Assembly (NCBI RefSeq): GCF_014649375.1
Contig: NZ_BMSX01000017.1
Span: forward strand, 62,001-126,000
Direction: 5' to 3'
DNA: 64,000 bases
Source: Streptomyces aurantiogriseus
GTDB taxonomy: Bacteria > Actinomycetota > Actinomycetes > Streptomycetales > Streptomycetaceae
Part shown: one piece after another, positions 28,407 through 37,251 of the stretch
How positions within the stretch are numbered: the stretch's first letter is position 1
Layout of the letters: the number at the start of each line of letters is the position of its first letter
Notes under the pieces: generated by a model
Told to the model about the DNA's origin: nothing
Seen by the model: only the letters and a program-made list of their open reading frames with translations
The model's database searches: none
Made by a program: the position numbers and the translations under genes

Positions 28407-28743
28407 CATTGTCAATCCGGTGCTGGACGCTCTCGGCACCGGCGACCGACGGCTCCTGGAGGAGGGAGAGGGTTGCCTCTCCCTCCCGGGCGCGACGATG
28501 GAGGGGCCGCGGCCGGACCGGGCCGTGGTGCGCGGCTTCGACGAGGAGGGCGAGCCGCTCGTCATCGAGGGAACCGGGTACTTCGCCCGCTGCCTGGAGC
28601 ACGAGACCGACCATGTGAACGGCCACGTCTATCTGGACCGGCTCTCCGGGCGGGACTGCAAGGACGCGCTGCGGCAGGCGGCGGCCCGGCGGGACGGGGT
28701 GTTCGCACGCCGGGCCGCCAGGCAACAGGCTCTCACCGCCTGA
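28405..28743 (+). pseudogene. Peptide deformylase remnant (N-terminus missing)
   Basis: The frame reads HIVNPVLDALGTGDRRLLEEGEGCLSLPG and later FARCLEHETDHVNGHVYLDRLSG, which are deformylase motif 2 (EGCLS, metal Cys) and motif 3 (HExDH, metal His and catalytic Glu). Motif 1 (GxGLAAPQ) and about 60-80 N-terminal residues are absent. Homology starts right after the 18-bp palindrome and a terminator hairpin. A GTG at 28420 could start a 107-aa product, about half the family length. It is most likely a decayed copy; a functional deformylase must lie elsewhere. Confidence 0.75.
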
Positions 28744-28792
28744 CCGGGCGGCCACCGCTCCACCCCGTGCCCTCGTCACGCCCGCCTGACGG

Positions 28793-30088
28793 TCACGCCT
28801 TCGGGGCCACCTTGCTCAGGCCGTTGATGATGCGGTCCATCGCGTCGCCGCCCGTCGGGTCCGTGAGGTTGGCGAGGAGCTTCAGCGTGAACTTCATCAG
28901 CAGCGGGTGGGTCAGGCCGCGCTGGGTCGCGATCTTCATGACCTTCGGGTTGCCGATGAGCTTCACGAAGGCGCGGCCCAGCGTGTAGTAGCCGCCGTAG
29001 GTGTCCTTGAGGATCTGCGGGTAGCGCTGGAGGGCCAGTTCGCGTCCCGCGGGGGTCGAGCGGGCGTGGGCCTGGACGATGACGTCGGCGGCGAGCTGGC
29101 CGGACTCCATGGCGTAGGCGATGCCCTCGCCGTTGAAGGGGTTCACCAGGCCGCCGGCGTCGCCGACGAGCAACAGGCCCTTCGTGTAGTGGGGCTGGCG
29201 GTTGAAGGCCATGGGGAGCGCGGCGCCGCGGATCGGGCCGGTCATGTTGTCCGGGGTGTAGCCCCAGTCCTCCGGCATGGAGGCGCACCAGGCCTTCAGG
29301 ACCTCGCGCCAGTCGAGTTCCTTGAAGGAGTCGGAGGTGTTGAGGACGCCCAGACCGACGTTGGAGGTGCCGTCGCCCATGCCGAAGATCCAGCCGTAGC
29401 CCGGGAGGAGACGGTCCTCGCCCGGTCCTCGCCTGTCCCACAGCTCCAGCCAGGACTCCAGGTAGTCGTCGTCGTGGCGCGGCGAGGTGAAGTAGGTGCG
29501 CACCGCGACACCCATCGGACGGTCCTCGCGGCGGTGCAGGCCCATGGCGAGTGACAGGCGGGTGGAGTTGCCGTCGGCGGCGACCACGAGCGGGGCGTGG
29601 AAGGTGACTTCACGCTTCTCCTCGCCCAGCTTGGCGTGGACGCCGGTGATGCGGCCGGTGCGGTCGTCGATGATCGGGGCACCGACGTTGCAGCGCTCGA
29701 ACAGTCGCGCGCCCGCCTTCTGCGCCTGCCGCGCCAGTTGCTCGTCGAAGTCGTCGCGCTTGCGGACGAGGCCGTAGTCGGGGAAGGAGGCGAGATCCGG
29801 CCAGTCCAGTTGCAGGCGGACACCGCCGCCGATGATGCGCAGGCCCTTGTTGCGCAGCCAGCCGGCCTCCTCGGAGATGTCGATCCCCATGGCGACGAGC
29901 TGCTTGACGGCGCGCGGGGTGAGGCCGTCGCCGCAGACCTTCTCGCGCGGGAACTCGGTCTTCTCGAGCAGAAGCACGTCAAGTCCGGCCTTGGCGAGGT
30001 GGTACGCGGTCGTGGAGCCGGCCGGCCCCGCGCCGACGACGATCACATCGGCGGTGTTTTCGGAGAGGGGCTCAGTCACGACGGTCAC
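28793..30088 (-). CDS. Geranylgeranyl reductase family FAD oxidoreductase, candidate menaquinone-tail reductase
   Basis: 431 aa. FAD-binding motif DVIVVGAGPAGSTTAYHLAKAG at the N-terminus, RKRDDFDEQLARQAQKAG, VAADGNSTRLS and the second FAD motif LLVGDAGGLVNPFNGEGIAYAMESG. The family reduces isoprenoid double bonds. In mycobacteria the MenJ member partly saturates the menaquinone side chain, and the nearby menG and nuo genes make that role likely here. GTG start with GGGGAGA about 8 nt upstream. Reduction of another polyprenyl substrate cannot be excluded. Confidence 0.85.
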   Translation of the reverse strand: MTVVTEPLSENTADVIVVGAGPAGSTTAYHLAKAGLDVLLLEKTEFPREKVCGDGLTPRAVKQLVAMGIDISEEAGWLRNKGLRIIGGGVRLQLDWPDLASFPDYGLVRKRDDFDEQLARQAQKAGARLFERCNVGAPIIDDRTGRITGVHAKLGEEKREVTFHAPLVVAADGNSTRLSLAMGLHRREDRPMGVAVRTYFTSPRHDDDYLESWLELWDRRGPGEDRLLPGYGWIFGMGDGTSNVGLGVLNTSDSFKELDWREVLKAWCASMPEDWGYTPDNMTGPIRGAALPMAFNRQPHYTKGLLLVGDAGGLVNPFNGEGIAYAMESGQLAADVIVQAHARSTPAGRELALQRYPQILKDTYGGYYTLGRAFVKLIGNPKVMKIATQRGLTHPLLMKFTLKLLANLTDPTGGDAMDRIINGLSKVAPKA

Positions 30089-30186
30089 GGCGGGATCTCC
30101 CCAAGTTCGGAATCTGCGTGCCGACCGGCACTGGACATGGGCAGTCTATTCAGCAGAATTGATCACCCGGCTGAAGGGCTGCCTCC

Positions 30187-30693
30187 GTGAACCGAGTTCT
30201 CCCCGTCGTACGGCTGCGTGTCCCCACGGACGAGGACGCGGTCGCGTGGCATCGGGTCTTCGACCACCCGGACGTCATGGAGTTCCAGGGCGGCAGGCCC
30301 GCGGGACTGTCCGTCTACGAGGAGCTCACCGCCCGCCAGCGCCGGCACGACGCCGAACGCGGCTTCTGTCTGTGGACGATGCTCGACGAGTCCGGGCAGG
30401 TCATCGGATTCACCGGCGCGCAGCCCTGGGAGCGGGACTGGGGTCCGACCGGGGAGGTCGAGATCGGCTGGCGGCTCGCGCGGGAGCACTGGGGCCAGGG
30501 GTATGTCACGGCGGCCGCGCGGATGACGCTGGAGCGGGTGCGGACGGCCGGGGTGCCGAGCGTCGTGGCCATGGTGGACGCGCGCAACGCCCGCTCGATC
30601 GCGGTCACCCAGCGGCTCGGCATGCGGCTCGCCGACGTCTTCACGACGCCCCAGTCCCAGCGGGAAGGCCACTGCTACCGCCTCGACCTGTAG
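30187..30693 (+). CDS. GNAT-family N-acetyltransferase (RimJ/RimL type)
   Basis: 168 aa. Typical layout: VVRLRVPTDEDAVAWHRVFDHPDVMEF, then EIGWRLAREHWGQGYVTAAARMTLE with the acetyl-CoA loop, VVAMVDARNARSIAVTQRLGMR, and a final Tyr-rich strand. The arrangement matches protein- or amino-acid-acylating members rather than drug acetyltransferases, but the substrate is unknown. GTG start. Divergent from the reductase gene by 98 bp. Confidence 0.85.
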   Translation: MNRVLPVVRLRVPTDEDAVAWHRVFDHPDVMEFQGGRPAGLSVYEELTARQRRHDAERGFCLWTMLDESGQVIGFTGAQPWERDWGPTGEVEIGWRLAREHWGQGYVTAAARMTLERVRTAGVPSVVAMVDARNARSIAVTQRLGMRLADVFTTPQSQREGHCYRLDL

Positions 30694-30800
30694 ACCCGCA
30701 TATTCCGGTTAAGTGACTCTCGGTGATCGATTGTTACAGAAAGACACCGAGTGCTTCCGGGCGGCCCCCTCAGGCGGTTACCCTTCCAGTACCGCTGGGG

Positions 30801-31151
30801 GTGACATCTGTGCTCATACCACCCAAAACACCCGAAGTGCGCGTACCGAAACTCGTCGGCCTGATGGCCATGGACGCGCGCGAAGCGGCTACGGCACAAG
30901 GAGTGCTGCTGGCCGCACCCGACCGGCCCGACTTCCACCGCACCGTCGTCGACTACGTCGTACGGCAGTACCCGCCGCCCGGTGTCGAGGTGCCGCGCGG
31001 AGCGGTCGTCACCGTGTGGTTCGACTTCGCCGAGGGCGAGGGCGGCGGAGGCGCGGGCGTCCGTGAGCCGCGTCTGCCGAAGCCGGGCGGGGGCGGAATG
31101 CAACGCGAGCTGGACCAGCCGGGAGACACCTTCGAGGCCATCACCAGGTAG
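30801..31151 (+). CDS. Small PASTA-domain protein
   Basis: 116 aa. A single PASTA repeat: RVPKLVGLMAMDAREAATAQGVLLAAP, then VVRQYPPPGVEVPRGAVVTVWFD. PASTA modules bind cell-wall muropeptides or beta-lactams when outside the cell. No signal peptide or membrane segment is visible, and the C-terminus is Gly/Pro-rich. GTG at 30801 is taken as start; GTG at 30810 is in frame with GGGGGTG as its ribosome site. The gene converges with menG. Confidence 0.75.
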   Translation: MTSVLIPPKTPEVRVPKLVGLMAMDAREAATAQGVLLAAPDRPDFHRTVVDYVVRQYPPPGVEVPRGAVVTVWFDFAEGEGGGGAGVREPRLPKPGGGGMQRELDQPGDTFEAITR

Positions 31152-31188
31152 GCACCGCCGCCCGCAGGCCCGACCGGACCCGCCGGGG

Positions 31189-31884
31189 TCAGCTCTCCTT
31201 GAAGCCCCGGTGCAGGGTCACCACGCCGCCGGTCAGATTGCGCCAGGCGACCTTCGACCAGCCGGCCTTGCGCAGGCGCTCGGCCAGAGCCGGCTGGTCG
31301 GGCCAGGCACGGATGGACTCGGCGAGATAGACGTACGCCTCGGGGTTCGAGGACACCGCGCGCGCGACCGGGGGCAGGGCGCGCATCAGGTACTCGGTGT
31401 AGAGCGTGCGGAAGGGCGCCCAGGTCGGGTGCGAGAACTCGCAGATCACGACCCGTCCGCCGGGGCGCGTCACCCGGTACATCTCCCGCAGCGCCGCGTC
31501 GAAGTCCTGCACGTTGCGCAGGCCGAAGGAGATCGTGACGGCGTCGAAGGTGTCGTCCTTGAACGGCAGCTTCGTCGCGTCGCCCGCGGTGAACGGCAGC
31601 CAGCCGTGCTTCTTCTTGCCGACCTGGAGCATGCCCAGGGAGAAGTCGCAGGGGACGACGTAGGCGCCGGTCCGCGCGAACGGCAGCGAGGAGGTGGCCG
31701 TGCCGGCCGCCAGGTCCAGGACCTTCTGCGCGGGGCGGGCGTCGACGGCCCGGGCGACCTCCTTGCGCCACCTCCGGTCCTGGCCGAGCGAGAGGACGTC
31801 GTTCGTCAGGTCGTACCGTTCCGCCACGTCGTCGAACATCGAGGCGACTTCGTGCGGCTGCTTGTTCAGGGAAGCGCGGGTCAC
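31189..31884 (-). CDS. menG: Demethylmenaquinone methyltransferase
   Basis: 231 aa, UbiE/MenG family. Motifs: SMFDDVAERYDLTNDVLSLGQDRRWRKE, VLDLAAGTATSSLPFA (SAM loop), FKDDTFDAVTISFGLRNVQD and YLAESIRAWPDQPALAERL. It methylates demethylmenaquinone, the last ring step of menaquinone synthesis. Streptomyces make menaquinone by the futalosine route, and mqnA, mqnC and mqnE lie in this window. GTG start at 31884. Confidence 0.95.
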   Translation of the reverse strand: MTRASLNKQPHEVASMFDDVAERYDLTNDVLSLGQDRRWRKEVARAVDARPAQKVLDLAAGTATSSLPFARTGAYVVPCDFSLGMLQVGKKKHGWLPFTAGDATKLPFKDDTFDAVTISFGLRNVQDFDAALREMYRVTRPGGRVVICEFSHPTWAPFRTLYTEYLMRALPPVARAVSSNPEAYVYLAESIRAWPDQPALAERLRKAGWSKVAWRNLTGGVVTLHRGFKES

Positions 31885-31916
31885 CCGCCCATTGTGGCAG
31901 CCCGCGCACCACCGGC

Positions 31917-33032
31917 TCACGGCAGGAGCCTCGGCTTCTTCCGCGCCGCCACGTCCTCGACCCACCCGCACAGCAGCACGAACACGCCGATCAGCAGCCA
32001 GCCGACGCCGAACAGGAACCACTGGCTGTCCAGCGGCAGATACCTCTCGAACGCGGGCACGTCCCAGAACCGGTCGATCAGCGGGACCGCCAGGATCAGG
32101 GCGATCTCGTGCCAGAGGTAGATCGTCACCGCGCGCGCGTTGAAGACGGTGACGACCCGGTTCGTGCGCCGGAAACGGGTGAGCCAGGCGAAGTCGATCC
32201 GGAAGCAGGCCTTCGCCCACATCAGCAGCAACACGAAACCGGCCGACCAGAAGGCCTGCGCGAGGGGATTCTCGTCCAGGTCGTAGGTGCCGACGTCGGC
32301 CTGGTGCGCGAAGGCGTACCAGCCGCCGCAGGCCATCGCGGCGAGCGAGAGGACGACCACCGGGGCCGGTCTCAGCCGCTGGAGCACGCCGTCGCGGTGC
32401 GCGAAGCCGAGCATCCAGCAGAAGAGGTACGTCGACAGGTCCCACAGGGCGGTACCGACCCGGTTGTCGGGGCCGGCCCAGAGGAAGGTCAGGACCAGGA
32501 TCGGGGCGAGGGACAGGGCGAGTACGGGGAGGGGGGCCAGGCGGAACACGCGGAGCAGGAGCGGGGAGAGCAGGACCAACCAGAGGTACGTGCGCAGGTA
32601 CCAGAGAATCTCCCAGGCCTGCTCGCCCCAGGCATTGCCCGGGGGGTCGCCCAGCGGCACGATCCAGTACACGATCTGCCACCCCGGCATCCAGTCGTGG
32701 ATCAGCATCGCGACGACCACGAAGGCGCCCCAGAACCAGAAGGGGGGCAGGAGACGGCGGAGCCGGCTCCTCACCACCTTGAGCGCGGGGCGTTCCAGGG
32801 ACTTCGCCATCAGGGTGCCGGCCAGGCCGAACATGGTGCCCATGGACGGGAAGACGAAGCCGGCCCAGGCCCACCCGAAGGTGTGATAGGCGACGACGCG
32901 GACCAGCGCGAGGGCGCGCAGGGTGTCGAAGTACCGGTCACGAGCCGTGGGTCTCGGCCGCGGGAGAGGGGCGGTGTCCGAGGGGACGGCCGACGGAGCC
33001 GGCCGAACCACCCCCTTGCTGTGCGCCCCCAT
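31917..33032 (-). CDS. Membrane acyltransferase (acyltransferase-3 family)
   Basis: 371 aa, about 10 helices. The family begins with RDRYFDTLRALALVRVVAYHTFGW, containing the catalytic-type His, followed by RRLLPPFWFWGAFVV and a late VTIYLWHEIALIL motif. Such enzymes O-acylate sugars on extracytoplasmic polysaccharides. The ATG at 33032 shares one base with the stop of the synthase gene upstream (TGATG), so the two are translationally coupled; the polymer made by that synthase is the likely substrate. Confidence 0.85.
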   Translation of the reverse strand: MGAHSKGVVRPAPSAVPSDTAPLPRPRPTARDRYFDTLRALALVRVVAYHTFGWAWAGFVFPSMGTMFGLAGTLMAKSLERPALKVVRSRLRRLLPPFWFWGAFVVVAMLIHDWMPGWQIVYWIVPLGDPPGNAWGEQAWEILWYLRTYLWLVLLSPLLLRVFRLAPLPVLALSLAPILVLTFLWAGPDNRVGTALWDLSTYLFCWMLGFAHRDGVLQRLRPAPVVVLSLAAMACGGWYAFAHQADVGTYDLDENPLAQAFWSAGFVLLLMWAKACFRIDFAWLTRFRRTNRVVTVFNARAVTIYLWHEIALILAVPLIDRFWDVPAFERYLPLDSQWFLFGVGWLLIGVFVLLCGWVEDVAARKKPRLLP

Positions 33033-35413
33033 CAACTCACTCCGGCCGGTGTCCCCACCTCGCCCGTCCGCTTCAGCTTCTGCCAGCGGAGGCGGCCGCC
33101 GGTGAGGGCGGTGATGCAGGAATGGATGAGGACGAGGTACATCATCTGGCGGTAGGCGAGCTGCTGGAGCGGCATCATCAGCAGGTAGCGGTACTTCTCG
33201 CGGTCGAGCCGGAAGGCGTAGGCCGCGCACACCAACTGGACGCCCAGCACCGCCAGCCACGCCAGCAGGGCCGCCTTGAAGTCGATGAAGATCATCGAGT
33301 AGACGGTGAACACGTCGATGAGCGGGGCGAAGACCGGCGTGACGATCTGGAAGAGGACGACCAGCGGCATGCCGACCCGGCCGAAGCGGCCCGAAGGACC
33401 CTTGTCCGTCAGGGACTTGCGATGCTTCCACAGCGCCTGCATGGTGCCGTAGGACCAGCGGTAGCGCTGGGACCACAGCTGCTTCAGGGAGCCCGGCGCC
33501 TCCGTCCACGCCTTGGCGTGCTCCTGGTAGACGACGTGCCAGCCCGCGCGGTGCATGGCGATGGTGATGTCGGTGTCCTCGGCGAGGGTGTCCTCGCTCA
33601 TGCCGCCGACCTCGAGGACGGCGTCGCGGCGGAAGGCGCCGATCGCGCCGGGGATCGTCGGCATGCAGCGCAGCAGGTCGTACATGCGGCGGTCGAGGTT
33701 GAAGCCCATCACGTACTCGATGTGCTGCCAGGCGCCGATGACGGTGTTGCGGTTGCCGACCTTGGCGTTGCCGGCGACCGCGCCGACCTTCGGGTCGGCG
33801 AAGGGCTGCACCAGCTGCCGTACGGTGTCCGGTTCGAAGACGGTGTCGCCGTCCATCATCACGACGATGTCGTAACTGGCGCTGCGGACACCGTTGTTGA
33901 GCGCAGCCGGCTTGCCGGCGTTCTGCTGGCGGATGACGCGGACGTTCGACATGCCGAGCGACTCGGCCGCACTGCGCGCGATCTCGGACGTGCCGTCGCT
34001 CGAGCCGTCGTCGACGACGATGATCTCGATCGGATGGGTGCTCTGCGACAGCGACTCGAGGGTGTTGGCGATGCACTCCTTCTCGTTGTACGCGGGGACG
34101 ATCACGCTGACCGGGCCGGTGACCGGCGGTCCCCAGCTGAAGCGGCGTTTGTTGCGGATCCTGTAGTGGCGGCGGGCGAGGAGCAGCATCATCCCGAAGC
34201 GGCCCATGACGGCCACGCCGACGACCATCAGCCCGACCGAGAGCGCCGGCACCGTCCACTCGGCGAAAGCGACCGCCGCGACGAGGGCCTTGCCCTCGTA
34301 CAGGGTGAGGCCGGTGGCCTCGCGGTGGGCGGCCTGGAGAACGTTCACGGTGGCACCGTCGCCCTCACCGTTCGGCCCTGCACCGGCACCGGCACCGGGC
34401 TGCCCACCCTCGGAACCAGCCGCGCCGGCGGCACCACCGGCACCCCCTGCACCCGCCGCACCGGTGGCACCCGCGGCCCCCGCCTCGGCCGCACCGCCGG
34501 CCTGCTGCCGGCCGGACCCCCCGGGCGCGGTCGCGTTCTGCGCCCTCATGACCCCGCTGATGGTGGTGAAGGTGTACCCCGCCGCCTTCATCTTCTCGAT
34601 GTACGTCGGCAGTGCCTCGATCGTCTGCGAGCGCTCGCCGCCCGCGTCATGGAAGAGCACTGACGCGCCCTTGCCGTCCTCCGGCGTGGCCCCCTCGATG
34701 ATCTTCGAGACGCCCGGCCGCTTCCAGTCGTCGCTGTCGGTGTCGATGAACACGCTGGTGTAGCCGTCCTCACCGAGCCTCTCGTAGACGGGCCAGCTGT
34801 AGTTGTCGATGGCGTCCGTCTTCGAGGAGTACGGCGCCCGGAACAGCGTGGTGGTGATGCCGGCCGCGCCCGCGAGCGCGAGCTGGGTCTGCTGCATCTC
34901 GCGGTCGACGCGGGTGTCGCTCTGGTAGGAGAGGTCGATGTGGGTGAAGGTGTGGATGCCCACCTCGTGGCCCTGCTCGACCATGTCCTTCACGACGCTC
35001 GGGTAGCGCGACACCATCGAACCGACCACGAAGAAGGTGGCGGGCACGTCGTACTTCTGGAGGACCTCCAGCACCTCGGGGGTCCAGGTGGGGTTGGGGC
35101 CGTCGTCGAAGGTGAGCGCGATCGTCTTGTCGGGCACCGAGAGGGTGGTAGCCTGGCCGCCGCGGAAGGTGAGGATCGGGCCGCCGTCGAGGACGTCGTC
35201 GGGGACCTTGCTGGAACTGGCCCCGGTGCGGACGCGCTGGTCGCCGCCGACCTCGGCGCGCAGATAGCCGTCGAGCAGCATCACGCTGGTCAGCGCGAGC
35301 AGGAGCAGACCGGCGAGGATGACACGGGGTTTCTGCAGGGCCGCGGCCTTGCCCGCCGCCCGCTCCATGCGGGAGGGGGCGCGGCGCCGGCCGCGGGTGG
35401 GAGTCGTCGTCAT
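33032..35413 (-). CDS. Bifunctional polysaccharide deacetylase / family 2 glycosyltransferase
   Basis: 793 aa. One helix near residues 31-49, then an outside-facing NodB domain: TFDDGPNPTW (101-110) with the metal Asp, HEVGIHTFTHIDL with the metal His pair, and LFRAPYSS. A Gly/Ala-rich linker near 300-350 and two helices lead to a GT2 domain with VIVPAYNE, VVDDGSSDGT, MMDGDT, EDTD and QRYRW, the processive synthase signature. Helices close the protein. The layout matches Streptomyces MatB-type proteins for a beta-1,6-GlcNAc-like polymer. The product here is inferred, not shown. Confidence 0.88.
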   Translation of the reverse strand: MTTTPTRGRRRAPSRMERAAGKAAALQKPRVILAGLLLLALTSVMLLDGYLRAEVGGDQRVRTGASSSKVPDDVLDGGPILTFRGGQATTLSVPDKTIALTFDDGPNPTWTPEVLEVLQKYDVPATFFVVGSMVSRYPSVVKDMVEQGHEVGIHTFTHIDLSYQSDTRVDREMQQTQLALAGAAGITTTLFRAPYSSKTDAIDNYSWPVYERLGEDGYTSVFIDTDSDDWKRPGVSKIIEGATPEDGKGASVLFHDAGGERSQTIEALPTYIEKMKAAGYTFTTISGVMRAQNATAPGGSGRQQAGGAAEAGAAGATGAAGAGGAGGAAGAAGSEGGQPGAGAGAGPNGEGDGATVNVLQAAHREATGLTLYEGKALVAAVAFAEWTVPALSVGLMVVGVAVMGRFGMMLLLARRHYRIRNKRRFSWGPPVTGPVSVIVPAYNEKECIANTLESLSQSTHPIEIIVVDDGSSDGTSEIARSAAESLGMSNVRVIRQQNAGKPAALNNGVRSASYDIVVMMDGDTVFEPDTVRQLVQPFADPKVGAVAGNAKVGNRNTVIGAWQHIEYVMGFNLDRRMYDLLRCMPTIPGAIGAFRRDAVLEVGGMSEDTLAEDTDITIAMHRAGWHVVYQEHAKAWTEAPGSLKQLWSQRYRWSYGTMQALWKHRKSLTDKGPSGRFGRVGMPLVVLFQIVTPVFAPLIDVFTVYSMIFIDFKAALLAWLAVLGVQLVCAAYAFRLDREKYRYLLMMPLQQLAYRQMMYLVLIHSCITALTGGRLRWQKLKRTGEVGTPAGVS

Positions 35414-35432
35414 GAGGGTGGCTGCGCTCCGG

Positions 35433-35828
35433 TCAGTTGGCGGTCGCCGAGGCGGACGGGGTCGGGGAGGCGGCGCCCGAGGGCAGAGTGCCGCCCGGCA
35501 GGCCGATCTGGTTGCCCAGGCCGCCGTCGGGACGGACACCGCTGGGGCCCTGACCGCCCTGGCCGCGCTGGCCGCCCTGGCCGCTGCCGCCGAACGGCAG
35601 CAGCGAGGACGGGGTCAGCGAGGTGCCCCAGCCCATGAAGGCGGCGCCGAGGACGACCGCGTAGGCGAGGCAGCCGACGCCCAGGAGGAGGCCGATCCGG
35701 CGCAGCAGCTTGGACCTGCGTCCGGAGTTGTCAACGAACACGGGCCCGTCCGCGGCGGAGTCGTTTCCGCGTTTGCGGCGGCGACTGCGAGTGGCGGCAC
35801 GGCTTTCGACGGCAGGCTCGGAATGCAT
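35433..35828 (-). CDS. Small single-pass membrane protein of the polysaccharide operon
   Basis: 131 aa. A basic, Arg/Lys-rich N-terminus (RAATRSRRRKRG), one helix at about residues 45-66 (LLLGVGCLAYAVVLGAAFMGW), and a Gly/Gln/Pro-rich outer tail (GGSGQGGQRGQGGQGPSG). No known family. Its stop is 19 bp before the synthase start, so it is the first gene of a three-gene operon and may help assembly or export of the polymer. Confidence 0.7.
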   Translation of the reverse strand: MHSEPAVESRAATRSRRRKRGNDSAADGPVFVDNSGRRSKLLRRIGLLLGVGCLAYAVVLGAAFMGWGTSLTPSSLLPFGGSGQGGQRGQGGQGPSGVRPDGGLGNQIGLPGGTLPSGAASPTPSASATAN

Positions 35829-36135
35829 TCCCCAGACACTAGGGAGCCTTTATGTGGCCTAAACTCTGAGCTTCATGTGAGAGAACCATGAGAAACGGCC
35901 GAACCTGTCCGTTGCCTGAGAGATCCGGGAAATCCCTGCGCGGCCACCTCATGGAATGAGACGGTTGATTGTCCCTTTTGGGCGGGCAGTTGCCCTCTTT
36001 TGCGCGATTACATCCATGGAATGCCTGTGTGCGCACTGTTCCCGCGCGAGCTGCCCGTATGTGAGACATTTCCACCCCGGAAACACCCTTTGTTTCCGTC
36101 CTGCGACAGAAATCACGAGAGCGGGTGCATGCGCA

Positions 36136-37170
36136 ATGAGGAGTTTCCTGAGGCCTGCGGCAGGGCTCAGCTGCCTGTTTGCTCTGGCCACGACGGGATG
36201 CTCCGCAGGGTCCGGCGGCACGTCGGACGCGGCAGCCGCGGCGCCCGAAAAGAGCAGCAGTGCCTCCCCGTCGCAGAGCGCCGCGTTCAGTACGCACACC
36301 TCCTACGCGCCGTACGTGAGCGCCACCGAGGCCTCCGAGAACGACGCGGCCGGATCCCCCACGACGTACAACCTCGCCTTCGTCATCTCGGACGGGAGTG
36401 GGTGCACCCCGGAATGGAACGGGGCGCACGCCATCGGCGACACGACGGTGAAGTCCCGCATCTCCGCGCTCACCGCTTCCGGTGCCTCGGTCCGTGTCTC
36501 CTTCGGCGGGGCCTCCGGAAAGGAGCTGGCGGCGGTCTGCGACAGCGTGCCGGAACTGGCGGAGGCGTACGGCGCCGCGCTCGACGCGGCCGGCTCCACG
36601 CAGGCCGACTTCGACATCGAGGGCGACGAGCTGACCGACTCCGCCTCGGTCGCCCTGCGTTCCCAGGCCATCGCCGTGCTGCAGAAGGAACGCCCCGACC
36701 TGGAGGTCTCCTTCACCCTTCCGGTGATGCCCTCGGGACTGGACGCCGACGGCCTCGCGCTGCTGGAGTCGGCGAACATGTACGACGTGCAGGTCTCCAC
36801 CGTCAACCTGATGACGATGAACTACGGCGAGTCGTACACCGGCGACATGGGCGGCTACGCGATCGCCTCGGCCACGGCCGCGCACACCCAGCTGAAGAAG
36901 ATCTTCGGCACGTCGGACGCCGCTGCCTGGAAGGGCATGGCGCTCACCTCGATGATCGGCGTCAACGACGTCGACAACGAGACCTTCACGCTGGCGGACG
37001 CGGCTCAGGTGCGGACGTTCGCCGAGGGGAAGGGGATCGCGTGGGTGTCGATGTGGTCGACCTTCCGCGACCAGCAGTGTGCGGACGGCACCTCCACGGA
37101 CGACCCGCTGACCAACTGCAGCGGGGTGGAGCAGAGTTCGGGGGCGTTCGCGGAGGCGTTCTCGGAGTAG
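36136..37170 (+). CDS. GH18-like secreted lipoprotein
   Basis: 344 aa. Signal peptide with a lipobox-like end (LFALATTGC, Cys near residue 21), then a Ser/Ala-rich linker. The barrel shows strand 3 RVSFGGASG and QADFDIEGDE, matching DxDxE of GH18 with the catalytic Glu; the outermost Asp of the usual DxxDxDxE is replaced. VNLMTMNYG and GIAWVSMWS are later barrel strands. It resembles bacterial chitinase-type enzymes that act on GlcNAc polymers. It is divergent from the polysaccharide operon, so its target may be that operon's polymer. Confidence 0.8.
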   Translation: MRSFLRPAAGLSCLFALATTGCSAGSGGTSDAAAAAPEKSSSASPSQSAAFSTHTSYAPYVSATEASENDAAGSPTTYNLAFVISDGSGCTPEWNGAHAIGDTTVKSRISALTASGASVRVSFGGASGKELAAVCDSVPELAEAYGAALDAAGSTQADFDIEGDELTDSASVALRSQAIAVLQKERPDLEVSFTLPVMPSGLDADGLALLESANMYDVQVSTVNLMTMNYGESYTGDMGGYAIASATAAHTQLKKIFGTSDAAAWKGMALTSMIGVNDVDNETFTLADAAQVRTFAEGKGIAWVSMWSTFRDQQCADGTSTDDPLTNCSGVEQSSGAFAEAFSE

Positions 37171-37210
37171 GCCTCGGCGGGTTCTGTCGTCGGCCGACTG
37201 CGGGTCCTTG

Positions 37211-37249
37211 GTGGCTGGTCGCGCAGTTCCCCGCGCCCCTGCAGGGCGC
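37211..37249. terminator. Dispersed Streptomyces hairpin between convergent genes
   Basis: The spacer holds tggtcgcgcagttccccgcg followed by GCGCCC-ctgca-GGGCGC (37233-37249). The first part is a phrase seen again and again in Streptomyces intergenic regions, from memory. The hairpin lies between the convergent GH18 and amidohydrolase-like genes and could end both transcripts. Confidence 0.55.
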
Positions 37250-37251
37250 CC

